Source of the DNA: CAIVPM01 sp964615145
GTDB lineage: Bacteria; Bacteroidota; Bacteroidia; Chitinophagales; Chitinophagaceae
NCBI GenBank assembly: GCA_964615145.1
Contig: CAZTOP010000029.1
Coordinates: forward strand, 1 to 38,374
Direction: 5' to 3'
DNA length: 38,374 nucleotides
Part shown: positions 1 through 8,910 of the stretch, one piece after another
Layout: each line of letters starts with the position of its first letter
Numbering within the stretch: the first letter of the stretch is position 1
The notes under the pieces: model-generated
Told to the model about the DNA's origin: nothing
Database searches by the model: none
Seen by the model: the letters and a program-made list of their open reading frames with translations, nothing else
Made by a program: the position numbers and the translations under genes

Positions 1-2044
1 CAGATGTATCTTTAAATGGATCTCCAACTGTATCACCAGTTACAGATGCTTTATGTGGCTCAGATTTTTTGTAATACATCTCACCATTAATTTCAACTCC
101 TTTTTCAAATGATTTTTTAGCATTATCCCAAGCACCACCAGCATTATTTTGGAAAATTCCCATTAAAACACCACTTACAGTAGCACCAGCTAAAAATCCA
201 CCTAAAGCCTCAGCACCTAAACCAGGCATAAACCCAATGATTAGTGGAGATACAATAGCAATAGCACCTGGTAACATCATTTTTTTAAGAGAAGCTTCTG
301 TAGAAATAGCAACACATTTTTCGTATTCTGGTTTGGCAGTTACTTCCATAATACCAGGAATTGTTCTAAACTGACGAAGAACTTCTTCTACCATTGCCAT
401 TGCTGCTTCACCTACAGCACGAATAGCTAAAGATGAGAAGATGAAAGGAATCATAGCTCCTACAAATAAACAAGCTAATACATTTGCTTTGTAAATATCA
501 ATACCAGAAATTCCTGCAACACCCACAAATGCAGCAAATAATGCAAGAGCAGTTAAAGCAGCAGAAGCAATGGCAAAACCTTTACCACTTGCAGCAGTAG
601 TGTTACCAACAGCATCTAAAATATCGGTTTTTTCACGAACTTCTTTTGGCAATTCACTCATTTCTGCAATACCACCTGCATTATCTGCAATAGGTCCAAA
701 AGCATCAATAGCAAGTTGCATTGCAGTAGTTGCCATCATACCAGCAGCAGCAATTGCAACGCCATATAAACCTGCACACTCATAAGAACCCCAGATACCA
801 CCAGCTAAAACTAGAATTGGTAAGAATGTAGATTCCATACCAACAGCTAATCCACCAATGATATTTGTAGCGTGACCTGTAGCAGACTGACGAATAATAG
901 ACATTACTGGACGTTTGCCCATAGCTGTGTAATATTCTGTAATGATACTCATTAAAGCACCAACTACTAAACCTACCATAATAGCTCCAAACACACCATT
1001 GCTGGTAAATGTATGACCACGTAAAGTCATTTCACCATCAGGTAAAATATAATAAACTAATCCAAAAGCAGCAAAAGCAGTCAATACCATTGAACCCCAG
1101 TTACCCATATTCAAAGCATTTTGTACTGCTTGAGTACTAACGCCAGCTTTATCACTAATTTTAACAAATAAAGTTCCAACAATTGATAATAATATACCTA
1201 CACCTGCCAAAATCATTGGTAAAAGGATAGGAGCAAATCCTTGAAAGTTATCGTGGCTTACAGTCTCTCTTCCCAACACCATTGTAGCCAACACAGTTGC
1301 AACATAACTACCAAATAAATCAGCACCCATACCAGCAACGTCACCAACATTATCACCAACATTGTCTGCAATAGTTGCAGGGTTACGAGGATCGTCTTCT
1401 GGAATACCAGCTTCAACCTTACCAACTAAGTCAGCACCAACGTCAGCAGCTTTTGTATAAATACCACCACCAACACGTGCAAATAATGCAATTGATTCAG
1501 CACCTAAAGAAAACCCTGTAAGCACTTCAATTGTTCTAATCATTTCTGGAGAACTAGGAGTGGAATCGTTTGCAAAAATGAACTTTAAAATGATGTATAA
1601 ACCGCCTAATCCTAAAACAGCAAGTCCTGCAACACCTACTCCCATAACAGCACCACCTCTGAAAGAAACATTTAAAGCTTTAGATAAACTAGTACGAGCA
1701 GCTTGTGCAGTTCTAACATTTGCTTTGGTAGCGATGCTCATTCCAATATAGCCTGCTAATGCACTTGCAAATGCTCCAACGATGAATGCTACTGAAATAC
1801 TCCAATGACTATCAGGATTTGCATTTGCCATTAATCCTAGTAATAAGGCAACAACACCAACAAAATAGCCAAGAATTTTCCATTCAGCTTGAAGAAATGC
1901 CATTGCACCTTCTGCTATGTAAGCACTTATTTTTTGCATTTTTGTGTCTCCAGCATCTTGCCTAGAAACCCATTGATATTGAATAAAAGTGTAAATAAGA
2001 CCAATTAATCCCATAACAGGGACTGAGTAAAATAAATAATTCAT
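1..2044 (-). CDS. hppA: Membrane-bound K+-dependent ion-pumping pyrophosphatase, 3' end cut off by the window
   Basis: This integral-membrane pump couples hydrolysis of cytoplasmic pyrophosphate to H+ or Na+ export. The reading frame starts at ATG 2044 and stays open to base 1, giving about 681 residues; the last C-terminal segment lies outside the window. Diagnostic motifs are clear: GGGIYTKAADVGADLVGK, then EDDPRNPATIADNVGDNVGD (the pyrophosphate/Mg site), then GNTTAASGKG. Ala484 and Gly487 in the last motif are the signature of K+-dependent enzymes; K+-independent ones have Lys at the first of these positions. The ion-selecting Glu of helix 6 is absent (Gly245, Ala249), and a Glu (E183, in GAES) sits in helix 5 instead. 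From my knowledge of the family this is the pattern of flavobacterial-type H+-pumping enzymes. H+ specificity is an inference; the family call is certain. Confidence 0.96.
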   Translation of the reverse strand, partial: MNYLFYSVPVMGLIGLIYTFIQYQWVSRQDAGDTKMQKISAYIAEGAMAFLQAEWKILGYFVGVVALLLGLMANANPDSHWSISVAFIVGAFASALAGYIGMSIATKANVRTAQAARTSLSKALNVSFRGGAVMGVGVAGLAVLGLGGLYIILKFIFANDSTPSSPEMIRTIEVLTGFSLGAESIALFARVGGGIYTKAADVGADLVGKVEAGIPEDDPRNPATIADNVGDNVGDVAGMGADLFGSYVATVLATMVLGRETVSHDNFQGFAPILLPMILAGVGILLSIVGTLFVKISDKAGVSTQAVQNALNMGNWGSMVLTAFAAFGLVYYILPDGEMTLRGHTFTSNGVFGAIMVGLVVGALMSIITEYYTAMGKRPVMSIIRQSATGHATNIIGGLAVGMESTFLPILVLAGGIWGSYECAGLYGVAIAAAGMMATTAMQLAIDAFGPIADNAGGIAEMSELPKEVREKTDILDAVGNTTAASGKGFAIASAALTALALFAAFVGVAGISGIDIYKANVLACLFVGAMIPFIFSSLAIRAVGEAAMAMVEEVLRQFRTIPGIMEVTAKPEYEKCVAISTEASLKKMMLPGAIAIVSPLIIGFMPGLGAEALGGFLAGATVSGVLMGIFQNNAGGAWDNAKKSFEKGVEINGEMYYKKSEPHKASVTGDTVGDPFKDTS

Positions 2045-2070
2045 AATACAGTATTAAAAATTTAGGTGGG

Positions 2071-2078
2071 CAAAAATA
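2071..2078 (-). promoter_or_regulatory. Bacteroidota -7 promoter element for hppA
   Basis: On the minus strand this reads TATTTTTG, an exact match to TAnnTTTG, 27 bases upstream of the hppA ATG. A CCCC run directly precedes it. No TTG lies at the usual -33 spacing, so the call rests on the -7 element and its position. Confidence 0.5.
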
Positions 2079-2150
2079 GGGGAATGATGTTAATTTGTGT
2101 TTTTAGTACACTTTATGGGGAAATTATTTTTTATCATTAAACAAACTAAC

Positions 2151-2186
2151 AAAAAAGTCTTGCTGCAAATCGTTACAACAAGACTT
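2151..2186 (-). terminator. Rho-independent terminator behind the 2207-3097 lipoprotein gene
   Basis: An 8-bp perfect inverted repeat (AAGTCTTG / CAAGACTT, arms 2179-2186 and 2155-2162) is followed on the minus strand by six T residues. It begins about 20 bases after the lipoprotein stop codon and isolates that gene from hppA downstream. Confidence 0.75.
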
Positions 2187-2206
2187 CAAGAATTTTTTAA
2201 AAAAAA

Positions 2207-3097
2207 TTATAAGCCTGTGGTTACAGTAGCCGTACCATCAGCATTTAAAGTCATCACTAAACCCTTTCCAACTACCCAATAACGATAACTTGTTGTAGAA
2301 ATAGTTTGATTATTTGTCATGCCGAAATTTGATAATAATTGCGGAAGCACTGCATTTATTAAAGGATTTGTTGAAGAAAAATTGGTTGTAATATCCGTAG
2401 AATATTTTTGAATAACGGTGCTTAAAGAATCTGCATAACCTTTTATTTTCATTGTACCCCAAGCTATATTGTTACTTTTAACAGATGTAGATTGATTTAC
2501 AGTAATTGGACCATTGAGTGCAATTGGTGAAGTAATATTTGCATTAAAAGTTAACTGTCCGCTACAAGTTTGTGCAAAACTGTCCCTATAGTTAATTGGA
2601 AAACTAGCTAAAGTTTGATTAGGAGTTAATTTAACTGCTTGCTTAGCCAAACTTGCAGTTCCCAAAGTTGGAATAGAAATGGTAGCAGCACCATAATCAT
2701 CGCCCATAATTGTCCAAGCAGTATTTGAAACTTTAAAATATCTAAATATTGACAAGTTTGTGCCTAACATAGTTTGATTTATTCCATTAGTGTAAGTAGC
2801 ACTTGGAAAATCTGTAGTATTTGTAACAGCCTTAAGAGTGTCTTTCCAAGCTGTTCCATTGGGTACACTTAAATAATTAAATGTAAACCCACTTGTTGAA
2901 GTTGGTACAGAAATAATACCAGAATCTAATCGGTAACCTTCGAGTTTTGAACCCGACAAATGCGAATTAATAAATGCATTAGCTGTAATCTGTGGCCCAG
3001 TTGCTGTTGGTGTACCACTTCCATTATTATCATCTGACTTTTTACACGATGTTACTATTAGGAATGCAAATGCATAAAAATAAATATTCTTACTCAT
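2207..3097 (-). CDS. Lipoprotein of unknown function beside the Sus-like locus
   Basis: I do not recognise a family for this 296-residue protein. It starts with a lipoprotein signal peptide: hydrophobic residues 5-16, lipobox VTSC with Cys18, then KKSDDNN. A charged acidic stretch after the Cys is what surface-exposed Bacteroidota lipoproteins usually carry. The rest is rich in Thr, Ser, Asn and Gly with alternating hydrophobics, as in beta-sandwich proteins. A terminator separates it from the SusC/SusD operon upstream and another follows it, so it is probably its own transcription unit, although it could be a conditional extension of the operon. A role in binding a nutrient at the cell surface is a guess from location only. 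Confidence 0.85.
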   Translation of the reverse strand: MSKNIYFYAFAFLIVTSCKKSDDNNGSGTPTATGPQITANAFINSHLSGSKLEGYRLDSGIISVPTSTSGFTFNYLSVPNGTAWKDTLKAVTNTTDFPSATYTNGINQTMLGTNLSIFRYFKVSNTAWTIMGDDYGAATISIPTLGTASLAKQAVKLTPNQTLASFPINYRDSFAQTCSGQLTFNANITSPIALNGPITVNQSTSVKSNNIAWGTMKIKGYADSLSTVIQKYSTDITTNFSSTNPLINAVLPQLLSNFGMTNNQTISTTSYRYWVVGKGLVMTLNADGTATVTTGL

Positions 3098-3151
3098 AAT
3101 TTTTATTGCAATATATATAAGATTGAAATACTAAGTAATTAATTTTTGCAT

Positions 3152-3184
3152 AAAAAAACCTATCGTGTTACGATAGGTTTTTTT
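3152..3184 (-). terminator. Strong Rho-independent terminator ending the SusC/SusD operon
   Basis: Arms AAAAAACCTATCG (3153-3165) and CGATAGGTTTTTT pair perfectly around a 5-base loop (TGTTA). A and T runs flank both sides, so it could stop transcription in either direction. It lies about 16 bases after the stop codon of the 3201-4058 gene. Confidence 0.9.
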
Positions 3185-3200
3185 AGTAAAATGATAACTT

Positions 3201-4058
3201 CTATCTTTTGAGATAAAATTTATATCCAGAAGTTGATGCAACGCCAGTTGTTGCGTCAACCAAATCAATGTAAATCTGAAATTCTTGATTACAAGAAGAG
3301 AAAGTGCTTGCCTTTGCACTAGATGTCCTAACACTTGTAGCCGTAGCAGAACCATAAGCCTTACCCGTTGGTTGTAGTGGGATTGTAAGTTTAAAACTTG
3401 CAGGATTAGTCCAATCTAAAGTACAAGTAATGTCATTCCAGCCATCATCATATAAATTCACTAAGGATGCCGTTGCTGTAGTTGCCCCGGTTGATACAAC
3501 ATTTGTCAACGACGCAGTATAGGGACCGTAAGAAAAAGCACCAGCACTGTTATATTCATTAGTATTGGCATAATCGCCAGCCAAATCTGGTAAAACAACA
3601 TCGCAATATTGTTGTAAAACAACAATTATCGAATCTTTACCTTTAAACAAATTTACATCTCCGCCGGTTAATTTAACTTTTACCGAGTCTATTCTTCCTG
3701 TAGAATATTGAGAGTATATACCACTTAAAGTTAGTGATGAAACTGCTTGACCACTTTTAAGGGTCAACGTAGTTGGTGCATTAAAATGAGTCCCGTTACT
3801 AGCCCCAGTATTTGAGGTGTAAGAAATTTGTACCGTTCTATCTACAGAAGATGTGCTCGTTACTCCAATCGGAATAGAAAAAGTGTTGCCACTCTGCCCT
3901 ATAGAATATAACTTGGGCGTCAAGTCTGCAAAAGCAACTTCTGCATAACTTGGAGAAATTATCGGGTCTTTATCAACAGCAATATTATTTTTTTTACAAG
4001 AAGCAAAAATTAGTAGTGCCAAAAAAGAATAGATTACTGTTTTATTTAAATATTTCAT
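3201..4058 (-). CDS. Sus-operon accessory surface lipoprotein (beta-sandwich type)
   Basis: This 285-residue protein has a lipoprotein signal peptide (residues 1-20, lipobox FASC, Cys21, then KKNN). Residues of about 45-150 look like an immunoglobulin-like beta-sandwich of the kind seen in DUF1735/DUF4843-style Sus accessory proteins: alternating strands, an ASNGTHF turn, and KSGQAVSSLTLSGIY. A second part follows, starting around CDVVLPDLAGDYANT. The gene begins 18 bases after the susD stop, so the two are almost certainly cotranscribed and the product probably works in the same outer-membrane complex, plausibly as a ligand-capturing SusE/SusF-like partner. The ligand cannot be read from the sequence, and the exact domain family is uncertain. 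Confidence 0.85.
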   Translation of the reverse strand: MKYLNKTVIYSFLALLIFASCKKNNIAVDKDPIISPSYAEVAFADLTPKLYSIGQSGNTFSIPIGVTSTSSVDRTVQISYTSNTGASNGTHFNAPTTLTLKSGQAVSSLTLSGIYSQYSTGRIDSVKVKLTGGDVNLFKGKDSIIVVLQQYCDVVLPDLAGDYANTNEYNSAGAFSYGPYTASLTNVVSTGATTATASLVNLYDDGWNDITCTLDWTNPASFKLTIPLQPTGKAYGSATATSVRTSSAKASTFSSCNQEFQIYIDLVDATTGVASTSGYKFYLKR

Positions 4059-4076
4059 GTTTTACAATTTAATAAA

Positions 4077-5618
4077 TTAAGGATTTTGATCTGCAGCAGT
4101 CATCAATGGATTTGCATCCAATTCTCTTTGTGGAATTCTCATCAAGAATCTTGGACTTGCATCTGGTTGTGTGTAAACAACTGCATCTAAATTAGGTGTT
4201 CCATGGTTTCCTGTTCCAGTAGGTCTATTTAAGCCTGAGTGAGTTCTTTTAATATCCATCAAAGCAAAACCTTCACCCCACAATTCAATTCTTCTTTGCA
4301 ATAAAATTTCATTGACTAAAGAAGTCCCACTGAAAGATGATGCCGAGTATGCAGGATATCTAGTTTTAATTAAAGTTTCTAAGGTTGTTTTAGCTTGAGC
4401 CTCTTTCCCCTGACGGGCTAAAGCTTCAGCCTCAATAAGATACATCTCAGCAGTTCGCATGTACACATAATCTGCTGCCCAGCTACCAGGCGTTGGTACT
4501 CTAAATTTCAACTGATTATAAACAGGACTAGTACTGTTTGGAGTAGTATAGCCAGTAATTGCTGACGTGTAATTTCCATTGGCAGGGGTTAAATTTGCAC
4601 TTTGTTGGAAAACAGTTTTTCTAACGTCACCTACTGGTATTAAATCATATAAATCTTTTGTAATCTTTTTTTGTCCGCCTAATGAAGCATATCCATTAGT
4701 TTTGATATCTAAGTGCGAGAAGAAAGATGCATATATTGTGGCTTGAGCAGCTGGAATCAAAGAGCCCCACATCCATTCTGGATTACTAATTTTTGAGAAG
4801 CCTTCCTTGTATTGAGTAGGATTCATTAACTGAGGAGTTGCACCGTAATTATACGCCTTATTTGCATAAATTGCAGCGGTATTCCAATCTTCCATCAACA
4901 AAGCTGTTCTTGCTCTAAAACCCTGAACTACGTGAACATCGAAAGCAGTTTTTTCAGAAAAAGTTTTTCCTGTTAATAAGGTTTCAGCTAATGTTAAATC
5001 AGCAATGATTTGTTTGTAAACATCTTCAACAGTTCCTCGTCCTTTATTACCATTTGTATTTTCAATAAAAATTGGAACTCCAGGCTTTGTTTCATTTCCT
5101 TTATATGTTTGTTGCATATAATTCACAAGAAAGAAATAACAGTACGCTCTCATACCCAATGCCTGACCCATTATAGGGTCTTTCTCTGATTGTGTTCCTT
5201 TTGCAGTTGGAAGAGACTCGATAATAGTATTCATTTGTTTAATCATATCATAGTATCTAACCCAAGCAACATCTGATCTACTGTTATTAGTAGCTAAACC
5301 CCAAGTAATGTATTGATAATCTCTATTATACCAACCATAACCTTGTGAATGAACAACCATATCATTTCCCATTAAATCACTCGCTAAATCAAAGGATTTT
5401 TGTCCATAATTATCATGTCCTGTATACCCACCAACTCCAAAAGAGAATAATTGTGTTATCGCACCAGAAAGGGCAGACGATATGTCAGAGGTGGTTCCAG
5501 TTATTTGTGCTTGTGTGATAGCATTGGAAGGGTTGGTCTCCAAGAAGTCCTTCTTACAACTAATTGCAAATACTAAAAACAAACTTGCAACTAAAAATTT
5601 TAAATTATTATTTTTCAT
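4077..5618 (-). CDS. SusD/RagB-family nutrient-binding outer-membrane lipoprotein
   Basis: SusD-type proteins form the lid of a SusC transporter and bind the substrate at the cell surface. The 513-residue product has a lipoprotein signal peptide (lipobox AISC, Cys21, then KKDFLETNP, a very typical SusD start). TPR-like helices follow (for example MRAYCYFFLVNYMQQTY and YMRTAEMYLIEAEALARQGK). The C-terminal part has ELWGEGFALMDIKRT, the hallmark of the SusD/RagB C-terminal domain, and PRFLMRIPQRELDANP near the end. Length is normal for the family. It sits 18 bases downstream of the SusC gene, the canonical order. No substrate-degrading enzyme is adjacent, so the ligand, whether glycan, peptide or other, is unknown. 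Confidence 0.96.
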   Translation of the reverse strand: MKNNNLKFLVASLFLVFAISCKKDFLETNPSNAITQAQITGTTSDISSALSGAITQLFSFGVGGYTGHDNYGQKSFDLASDLMGNDMVVHSQGYGWYNRDYQYITWGLATNNSRSDVAWVRYYDMIKQMNTIIESLPTAKGTQSEKDPIMGQALGMRAYCYFFLVNYMQQTYKGNETKPGVPIFIENTNGNKGRGTVEDVYKQIIADLTLAETLLTGKTFSEKTAFDVHVVQGFRARTALLMEDWNTAAIYANKAYNYGATPQLMNPTQYKEGFSKISNPEWMWGSLIPAAQATIYASFFSHLDIKTNGYASLGGQKKITKDLYDLIPVGDVRKTVFQQSANLTPANGNYTSAITGYTTPNSTSPVYNQLKFRVPTPGSWAADYVYMRTAEMYLIEAEALARQGKEAQAKTTLETLIKTRYPAYSASSFSGTSLVNEILLQRRIELWGEGFALMDIKRTHSGLNRPTGTGNHGTPNLDAVVYTQPDASPRFLMRIPQRELDANPLMTAADQNP

Positions 5619-5636
5619 TTTTGCTTTTTTTATTGA

Positions 5637-8600
5637 TTAAAAATTAACATTTAAACCAAAAGTAACGGTTCTAAATGGAGTGTAAGATGCATCAGTTGTA
5701 CCACCAAAAGAGTTTTGAGGATCGCTACCCTTTTTAGAAGTTATTAATAGCATATTATCAATATTTGTAAACATACTCATTCCTGAAATCTTCCATTTTG
5801 AAATCACTGCTTTTGGAATATTGTAAGAAATCGTGAAATTTTTAAAATTGATGTAGGACGCATCAAATAGGAATCTAGTTGAACTAGCATCTAAACCAGA
5901 GTTTGCTTGAACTCTAGGAACATTAGTTACATCACCTGGTTTTTGCCATCTTTGTAAAATATCAGTATGCCAAGCTGTACCATAAGTACCAGTATGCATT
6001 AAACCAGAATAATTCCCATCGTAGAATTTGCCTCCATAAGAAAATGTAACTAACAATGAAACCTCCCAGTTTTTGAATCTAAATGAGTTAGTTAAGCCTC
6101 CAGTGAATTTAGGAATTGCTGAACCATTATAGTAGAAAGAGGCTTTATTAGGATCACTAGTAAGAATTCTCTCTCCAGTAGGTTTTTTATTGGCATCTAA
6201 AACATCGGCGTAATACAATGCTAAACCAGTAGCTTGATCAACACCAGCAAATTCTCTTAAGTAGAAATCAAAAATCGAATGTCCGGTATATATTTTTTTA
6301 CTTCCAGAAACAAATCCTTGATTTTTTTCAAACTCAATTGGCATTTGTTGCATTACATTTTTAAAACTAGTTAGGTTTAAATCTATTCTCCAATCAAACC
6401 CTTTAGTCTTTATAGCATTATAACCCAATTGCAATTCTACTCCATAGTTTTTTAATTGTCCAACATTTTGATATTGACTTAAAAAACCTGTAGCAGGTGA
6501 TAAAGGAACATCAAATAGCATGTCTGTAGTATAACGTGTGAAATATTCAACAGTTCCTTGTAGTTTTCTATTAAACAAAGTAAAATCAAGACCAAAATTG
6601 GCAACACGATTTCCCTCCCACTTCAAATTATAATTAGATTTCCTTGTAGGCTTAATGAAACCACCAACATTATCAGCCCTATACCAAGCTCTGTAGATAT
6701 AATAGTTTAATCCAGAACCTAAATTTTCATTTCCTTGCTCACCATAACTAACTTTAAGTTTTAAATCATTTACCCATTTCACACTTTGCATAAACTTCTC
6801 TTCAGAAATTCTCCAACCACCACCAACAGAGAAGAAAGTTCCCCATCTGTTTTCAGGAGAAAATCTAGATGAACCATCTCTTCTTACTGATGCAGAAAAA
6901 AGATATTTTGAGTTTAAATCATAATTAAGACCAGCAAAGTAACTTTCAATTCTATGATTATCTTCGAATGAAGATGGTTGACCTTCATTTGTAGAATCAT
7001 TATCCAAACCGTTTAAGTTTTGGTATTTATTATTAGTTCTTGTAGCATCAAGGTAGTTGTAATTGTAATAGTAACTCTCGTGTCCAGCCAACATTTTTAC
7101 GTTATGCTTTCCAAAAGCTTTACCCCAAGATAAAACCTGATTAGCCGTAATGGAAATTTGTCTATCGGAAGAAACAGTAGTTCTACCGTGTACATTTTGA
7201 GCATCACCATACATATTATTCTGATAACGCTTGTATCTGTCTTCATATAAATTAATTCCGACAGTATTTTTAAGACTTAAATTATTTGTAAACTTAACCT
7301 CTAAAAAAGTATTGGCATTAGCATTATACGTGTTAGAAGAATTCTCATCTAAGAAATTTGAGCCAACTGGGTTAGAATTTGTTTGAAAGGGTCTTGTACC
7401 CATTTGATTAGGAACTCCCCAATCCCAAGAATATCCATTTGCATCAGTTACGATTTCACCTGTTGTTTTATTTCTTTGATAAACAGGGTATATTGGAGCA
7501 ACAAATCTACTAAAATAAAATGGATTATTAGCAAACGAACCAGATCTTGGAGAGAATGCAGTTTTAGAATAGCTTCCATCTAAATTAATTCCAGTAGAAA
7601 GCCAAGAAGTTGGTGTTGAGTTGGAATTAACTCTAAAAGTGTATCTTTTATAACCAGAATTAACTATTGTTCCCTGCTCGTTCAAATATCCTAAAGAAAG
7701 AAAGAAGTCATTTCTATCAGAAGCACCAGAAACATTAAAGTTTATGTTGGTGCGGTTTGCTTTTTGGAATAAGGCATCCTCCCACTTATCTGTCCACAAC
7801 AACTTAGCATTTGAATTTAATTTTCCACTCGTTGGATCTAACAGTGTTGTAGCTGAAACATTGTAAGCATTGTAAATTAAATCATTGTTAACAAGATCTG
7901 CTGAAGCTGTTTGACCTGCCTCTGCAAAAGTTTTTCCAGAGCCATACACAAGTCCATTTCTTTTAGCTTCCCACATTGTCTCATAGTATGTTTTTTGGTC
8001 TATTCTGTCATACTCAGGAATACCTCTGCTAGAGAAACCTTGACGTATTGATAAAGTGGAGGTATATCTTCCTTTTTTACCCTTTTTTGTGGTAATCATA
8101 ATAACACCATTAGCAGCTCGAGAACCATATAATGAAGCTGCTGCCGCATCTTTAAGAACAGAAACATTATCTATATCATCAGTAGAAATGGCAGAAATAT
8201 CCCCATCATAAGGAACACCATTTACCACATATAATGGAGCACTACTAGCATTGAGCGACCCAAATCCTCTAATTCTGATTCGGGCATTATTATCTCCTGG
8301 CTGTCCACCACCATTTGTAGCTACTATACCAGGAACCAATCCATCTAATACATTGGTAATTGATGTTACTTGTTGTTTTTGAATGTCCTTAGTGCTTACT
8401 GTTGATTCAGAACCAGTAAAAGCAGTCTTTTTAATAGTTCCATAAGGGACTTGAACAACAACCTCCTCAATAACATCTCGAGAGATACTCATTGATGCGT
8501 TAATCACCCCAGAACTAGGGATAGTTACTTTTTGAGTAGTTAATCCTAAACCACTAATTGTAATCGATTTTACATTTGGTGATACAGAAAGTGAAAAAGT

Positions 8601-8771
8601 ACCATCAGATCCGGTGCTCGTTCCTTTAGTTGAACCATCTGCCTTAACAGTAGCACCTGCTACTGCAGCTCCTTTTTCATCAGTAACCTTACCTGTAATA
8701 GTACGGTTCTGTGCCCATACCTGAGCAACCGAGAAAAGGAAAAACATTAGAAAAGTTGTGAGTTTTCTCAT
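5637..8771 (-). CDS. SusC/RagA-family TonB-linked outer-membrane transporter
   Basis: This protein imports an oligomeric nutrient across the outer membrane using TonB energy, together with the SusD protein encoded next. The 1044 residues comprise a signal peptide (about 1-20, ending VWAQ), a carboxypeptidase-regulatory-like beta-sandwich (about 22-105, starting RTITGKVTDEKGAAVAGATV), a plug domain (about 115-230, with RIRIRGFGSLNASSAPLYVV and SLYGSRAANGVIMITTKKG), and a long beta-barrel ending in FGLNVNF with the terminal Phe expected of barrel proteins. There is no extra N-terminal STN domain, so it is not the kind that signals to an anti-sigma factor. It is the first gene of the minus-strand operon 8771-3201. 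Confidence 0.97.
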   Translation of the reverse strand: MRKLTTFLMFFLFSVAQVWAQNRTITGKVTDEKGAAVAGATVKADGSTKGTSTGSDGTFSLSVSPNVKSITISGLGLTTQKVTIPSSGVINASMSISRDVIEEVVVQVPYGTIKKTAFTGSESTVSTKDIQKQQVTSITNVLDGLVPGIVATNGGGQPGDNNARIRIRGFGSLNASSAPLYVVNGVPYDGDISAISTDDIDNVSVLKDAAAASLYGSRAANGVIMITTKKGKKGRYTSTLSIRQGFSSRGIPEYDRIDQKTYYETMWEAKRNGLVYGSGKTFAEAGQTASADLVNNDLIYNAYNVSATTLLDPTSGKLNSNAKLLWTDKWEDALFQKANRTNINFNVSGASDRNDFFLSLGYLNEQGTIVNSGYKRYTFRVNSNSTPTSWLSTGINLDGSYSKTAFSPRSGSFANNPFYFSRFVAPIYPVYQRNKTTGEIVTDANGYSWDWGVPNQMGTRPFQTNSNPVGSNFLDENSSNTYNANANTFLEVKFTNNLSLKNTVGINLYEDRYKRYQNNMYGDAQNVHGRTTVSSDRQISITANQVLSWGKAFGKHNVKMLAGHESYYYNYNYLDATRTNNKYQNLNGLDNDSTNEGQPSSFEDNHRIESYFAGLNYDLNSKYLFSASVRRDGSSRFSPENRWGTFFSVGGGWRISEEKFMQSVKWVNDLKLKVSYGEQGNENLGSGLNYYIYRAWYRADNVGGFIKPTRKSNYNLKWEGNRVANFGLDFTLFNRKLQGTVEYFTRYTTDMLFDVPLSPATGFLSQYQNVGQLKNYGVELQLGYNAIKTKGFDWRIDLNLTSFKNVMQQMPIEFEKNQGFVSGSKKIYTGHSIFDFYLREFAGVDQATGLALYYADVLDANKKPTGERILTSDPNKASFYYNGSAIPKFTGGLTNSFRFKNWEVSLLVTFSYGGKFYDGNYSGLMHTGTYGTAWHTDILQRWQKPGDVTNVPRVQANSGLDASSTRFLFDASYINFKNFTISYNIPKAVISKWKISGMSMFTNIDNMLLITSKKGSDPQNSFGGTTDASYTPFRTVTFGLNVNF

Positions 8772-8802
8772 ATTGTGTTTTTAAATTAAAAAATTAAGTT
8801 TG

Positions 8803-8842
8803 CAATAGTAAGACAAATTATTTTAACAATTTGTTGCATCAA
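8803..8842 (-). promoter_or_regulatory. Possible promoter of the SusC/SusD operon
   Basis: The minus strand carries TACTATTG (8810-8803, one mismatch to TAnnTTTG) and a second near-match TAATTTG (8820-8814). A TTG at 8842-8840 lies about 19 bases upstream of the latter. The matches are imperfect and the region is very AT-rich, so the assignment is weak. The 5' leader would be about 30-40 bases. Confidence 0.3.
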
Positions 8843-8910
8843 TTAACAAAAAAATAATAATTAATCATAAAATACTGATTTATAATAACGAATTTACACA
8901 ATTTTGCCTT

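Noticed and set aside
570..785. Plus-strand Ala/Pro-rich reading frame opposite hppA
   Set aside because: It is the complement of the conserved pyrophosphatase helices; the repeated Ala and Pro arise from Gly/Ala-rich membrane codons on the other strand.
3131..3355. Small minus-strand reading frame overlapping the end of the Sus accessory lipoprotein gene
   Set aside because: It lies out of frame with the real gene, runs through the terminator hairpin and has no start context.
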